Assembly (NCBI RefSeq): GCF_030936135.1
Contig: NC_082604.1
Span: forward strand, 2,921,001 to 2,985,000
Origin: Gavia stellata
Taxonomy: Eukaryota > Chordata > Aves > Gaviiformes > Gaviidae
Length of the DNA: 64,000 nucleotides
Direction of reading: 5' to 3'
Under the pieces are notes generated by a model. The model was not told the DNA's origin. It saw only the letters and a program-made list of their open reading frames with translations, and did no database searches. Positions 61,401-64,000 of this stretch are shown here, piece after piece; the first letter of the stretch is position 1, and every line of letters begins with the position of its first letter. Position numbers and translations under genes: made by a program.

Positions 61401-63920
61401 AACAATACAAACAAATATGTTTTTAAAACCAAAAAAGACAAAAAGAAAAGTAAAGTAGACCTAGGCAGAGCTGAGTGCACTCAAAGGGAGAGGCTAGTGC
61501 CCGCTTAGGGTTCTGCCACAGCCCAGTGCTCCCCAGCGCAATCTGTTGTGTTCAGACTGGTCAGTGACTGTCCACTGGTGTGTCCTTTTTTGCTAGGGCA
61601 TTAATACTTTTTTCCTGAAGCATGAGGATCGCTAACAAAATATTTCTTCCCTATGCATGATGAAGGATTGCAGTATTTCAAATGTGACCACCAGAGGTCT
61701 GTTTTCCTGTTCATGTCATCCCTGAAACAGAGCTGCAATATTACTGCATACCCGTGCGACTCGTACAGGAATTACAGGAATGGCAAATGTACCAGCTGCA
61801 AAACTTTTTGGCCTATGCCATGCCCCATCCTAGGTAAGGATCCAGGGAATGCAAATACATCCTGAATACACGTGTCTGACAGAGCTGCTGTAACTTGGCG
61901 TGTGACAAATGTTTTGCTAAAGGACTAACACGACACGGTGCTTTGCAAAAGTATGTAAGTTATTTCTCTGAGGTTTTTCAGATGGTCTCTCCTTGACTTC
62001 TGCAGGGGTACAAGCCTCTGCTGCAGGCAAAAGAGGCCGGAGAAATTTCCTTCCTCTTTGTACACTCACATCACGTTATGATCTACAACAGAAATCCACA
62101 TGATAAAGGATCCAGAACTAGAAAAGCCAAAACAAGACTTGGGGTCTTTACACTAAAGTCACAGAAACAATTAATTAAAGTCCGTTAGTTGCAGAGTTTG
62201 AGGGATAGGGGCATGTTCTTGCTAAACCAGAATCAGTCTAGGAAATTTTCAGCACCACAAACCCCTCTTGACTCTAAAAGGAATAGCAGAGGGGTGAACA
62301 AAGGGTATTCTGGGTTTTTTGTAACTGACCCACAGAGGTGTCCCAGCCTGGATGTGACAGCCCAGCTTCAGGCTGCCATTTCTGAAATGCTGACGCTAAA
62401 AAACCTGACACTTCCAGAAATGAACTTGCAAAGCTAAAAGGATGATTTTCATTCTGCACTGCAAGATGAAATCCTTCTTGACCACATATATCAGATGTGG
62501 AAAAAGATCAGTCTTCAAATAAGTGCTGAACAGTAACCAGGCATATTTAGACAGGCAGTTGGCTTTAGTTACCCAAGTTAAGTTAAGTCCTGGTATAAGT
62601 CTACAGACTACGGGGGCATGTGTCACAGTACTACCTTGCAGCTGGCAAGCAATAGACTCTTTCTTAAATACTTGCTTTGTTATTTTCAGCAATTTAGTTG
62701 CTTATATACCTGTGCAGTAACTCTCTGTTTCATTTTCAAACTGTCATCTATAGGTTATTATGCCCACAAGTGGAAAAGCTATTTAACACAACAGAGCCAT
62801 CCAGTGACAAGTATGTTTTTTGATACAGCGGACAAAGAGCCATTTTGTAGTAAGTGATTTCTGAGATGATTTTCCTTTGTGTATTGCCTCCTTCAGCAAT
62901 AGCCAAGCAGAGATGGTTAGTTGCTATATTGGCATCATAGCTAGCATTTTAGAAACAAAGCCAGTGGCTGCTGGGTAGAATTGTGTCCATCTGCAGTCTT
63001 GCCATTACATTCCTTATCTGCAAACCTGCCTGGTGCTGTGAAAGTCAACTGCTCACTAGGGATGTGCAAGAACAGACTCATCTTGCTTACAGTGCTAGGA
63101 CATTTGTTGAGAACATGCAAATGTAACAGAAAAGGGTAGTTCCTAAACCATGTTTCAAAACAACACACCACTCTTGTGTGCAAGTAAGAGGTGTGTGGGA
63201 ACAAGGAGAGTCAAAGATGTGCTCCAAGCTGAACAAGTAAAAAAGCTACCCTGGACAAAAGTGAAAGGCACAGGGAAAGGGCCCAGGCAAAGGGGAATCA
63301 GTGAAAAAAGGTTTCACCCTCGTGATCCCCAACATACCAAGTCATCGGCAGGGATTATGGCCTGAGCTCCAGTGCTGGTCAGCGAGTTAATTCAGTGAGT
63401 TACAGATCAGAGTAAAGAGCAGACGATTCTGCGCTGAGACAAAGAAGACAAATGAAAGATACTGAGAACAGAAATGAAGGGCTTCAGAGGCGGGCAGGAG
63501 AAAGAAAAGGCTATCTGAAAATGAACAGGGAAGGCAGGGAGCGAAAGGCAGCGTGCCGAAAGCCATACAGAGAGGCCGTCTTGCATGCCACTTGTGAGCC
63601 CTCCCTGTAGTGCTTTCCCAGACATCTCTTAGTATTTCTGGTAGAAATCTCTGCAAAAGAAGGAGAAAGATTTTAGAGATGAAGTGAACGGGTTGTGTCA
63701 GATGAGCAAATGGAAGAAAGATGTACTCTACCTGCAGCTCAGCTCCCAGACCGCCGGGCTGGAAAGCAGAGTGTGCAGAGTCTAACCACCCTCTCTCTCT
63801 CACCTCAGTTTATCACTACTTTGTGGATATTATGACATGGAACAAAGACACCAGAAGAGGCACCTTCAGCATTGTACTAGCTGATGAAACTGGGAAAAAG
63901 GCAGAATCTAAAGTTAATCC
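58085..63920 (+). CDS. LIPH: Lipase member H (PA-selective phospholipase A1), partial
   Basis: LIPH is a secreted, membrane-associated lipase of the pancreatic-lipase family. It cleaves phosphatidic acid at sn-1 to make 2-acyl lysophosphatidic acid, which signals to LPAR6 in hair follicles. Exons: 58085-58452, 59125-59233, 59344-59445, 60467-60556, 61666-61833, 62754-62849 and 63809-63920, all GT/AG and in phase. The catalytic triad is complete: Ser 59167-59169 ([10 protein letters not shown]), Asp 59349-59351 (GLDPAGP) and His 61689-61691 (KCDHQRS). The lid lies between two cysteines 12 residues apart ([15 protein letters not shown]). This short lid, without long surface loops, is typical of the LIPH/LIPI phospholipase A1 group. 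Agreement with human LIPH ([32 protein letters not shown]) makes LIPH more likely than LIPI. The signal-peptide exon was not found and the C-terminus lies beyond the window. Confidence 0.93.
59125..59233 (+). CDS. LIPH: LIPH exon with nucleophile serine
   Basis: It encodes [20 protein letters not shown], then [16 protein letters not shown]. The GxSxG serine codon is 59167-59169. Borders are ATCTCAG and ACAG/GTAAGC. Confidence 0.97.
59344..59445 (+). CDS. LIPH: LIPH exon with catalytic aspartate
   Basis: It encodes [20 protein letters not shown], then [14 protein letters not shown]. The catalytic Asp codon is 59349-59351. Borders are TTGCAG and GACG/GTATGT. Confidence 0.97.
60467..60556 (+). 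CDS. LIPH: LIPH exon (first lid cysteine)
   Basis: It encodes [20 protein letters not shown] and PGCPLTIFS. The Cys opens the short lid. Borders are TTGTCAG and TCTG/GTAATT. Confidence 0.96.
61666..61833 (+). CDS. LIPH: LIPH exon with catalytic histidine
   Basis: It encodes [20 protein letters not shown], then [20 protein letters not shown] and MPCPIL. The His codon is 61689-61691. The acceptor (CATGATGAAG) has a poor polypyrimidine tract, but frame and homology fix it. Confidence 0.93.
62754..62849 (+). CDS. LIPH: LIPH exon ([10 protein letters not shown])
   Basis: It encodes [20 protein letters not shown], then [11 protein letters not shown]. It aligns with human YYADNWKDHL and AFFDTAEESPFC. 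Borders are CTATAG and TGTA/GTAAGT. Confidence 0.95.
63809..63920 (+). CDS. LIPH: LIPH exon ([12 protein letters not shown]), last in window
   Basis: It encodes [20 protein letters not shown] and [11 protein letters not shown], the start of the C-terminal region. It ends in phase 2 at ATCC/GTAAGT, so the gene continues beyond 64 kb. Confidence 0.95.
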
Positions 63921-64000
63921 GTAAGTTTTACCAATCTGATGATCTGTAAATGTTAGCAAATCACTTGGTACAACTGCACCTGGGAGGAGGCAAGATATCC

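Noticed and set aside
1-64000. CRISPR arrays, operons, insertion sequences, tRNA or rRNA genes
   Set aside because: No regularly spaced repeats, no bacterial gene organisation, and no tRNA B-box or rRNA-like sequence was seen. The window is vertebrate.

Overview
The window is vertebrate nuclear DNA, most likely from a bird. Genes are split into many short exons with GT/AG borders. There is a 3'-terminal fragment of a CR1 retroposon, the LINE typical of birds and other sauropsids. Introns are compact, and there is a sharp CpG island. No bacterial, phage, plasmid, CRISPR or viral gene was seen. Gene names rest on my recollection of the human proteins and on exon phases that join without a frame break. 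No database search was possible.

Layout: (1) about 1.5-18.3 kb, plus strand: KY, the kyphoscoliosis peptidase, a muscle transglutaminase-like protein. Nine coding exons were found, the first tentative; its N-terminus is not in view. (2) 18.3-23.3 kb: gap between two convergent genes, holding KY 3' UTR with several poly(A) signals and otherwise nothing recognised. (3) 23.7-44.7 kb, minus strand: the complete CDS of CEP63, 14 coding exons and 715 codons plus stop, a centriole-duplication coiled-coil protein. (4) about 47.0-47.8 kb: CpG island between CEP63 and ANAPC13, a likely bidirectional promoter with two NRF1-like sites. (5) 48.65-51.32 kb, plus strand: ANAPC13, two coding exons, 74 residues. 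(6) 51.7-58.1 kb: intergenic, with an old MIR-like fragment. (7) 58.1 kb to the end, plus strand: LIPH (membrane-associated phosphatidic-acid-selective phospholipase A1), seven internal coding exons. Its signal-peptide exon was not found and its 3' end lies beyond the window.

The order and orientation KY> <CEP63 ANAPC13> match human 3q22 (inverted). LIPH, however, sits elsewhere on human 3q, so a rearrangement breakpoint relative to mammals probably lies between ANAPC13 and LIPH. The genes do not form a functional pathway. CEP63 and ANAPC13 are both cell-division genes sharing a promoter region, KY is a muscle gene, and LIPH is a secreted or surface lipase.

No undescribed system was found. 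The best leads are a 182-bp near-identical direct repeat flanking the KY exon that carries the catalytic cysteine, some clean hairpins in introns, splice-acceptor ambiguities in KY and CEP63, and the ANAPC13-LIPH junction.
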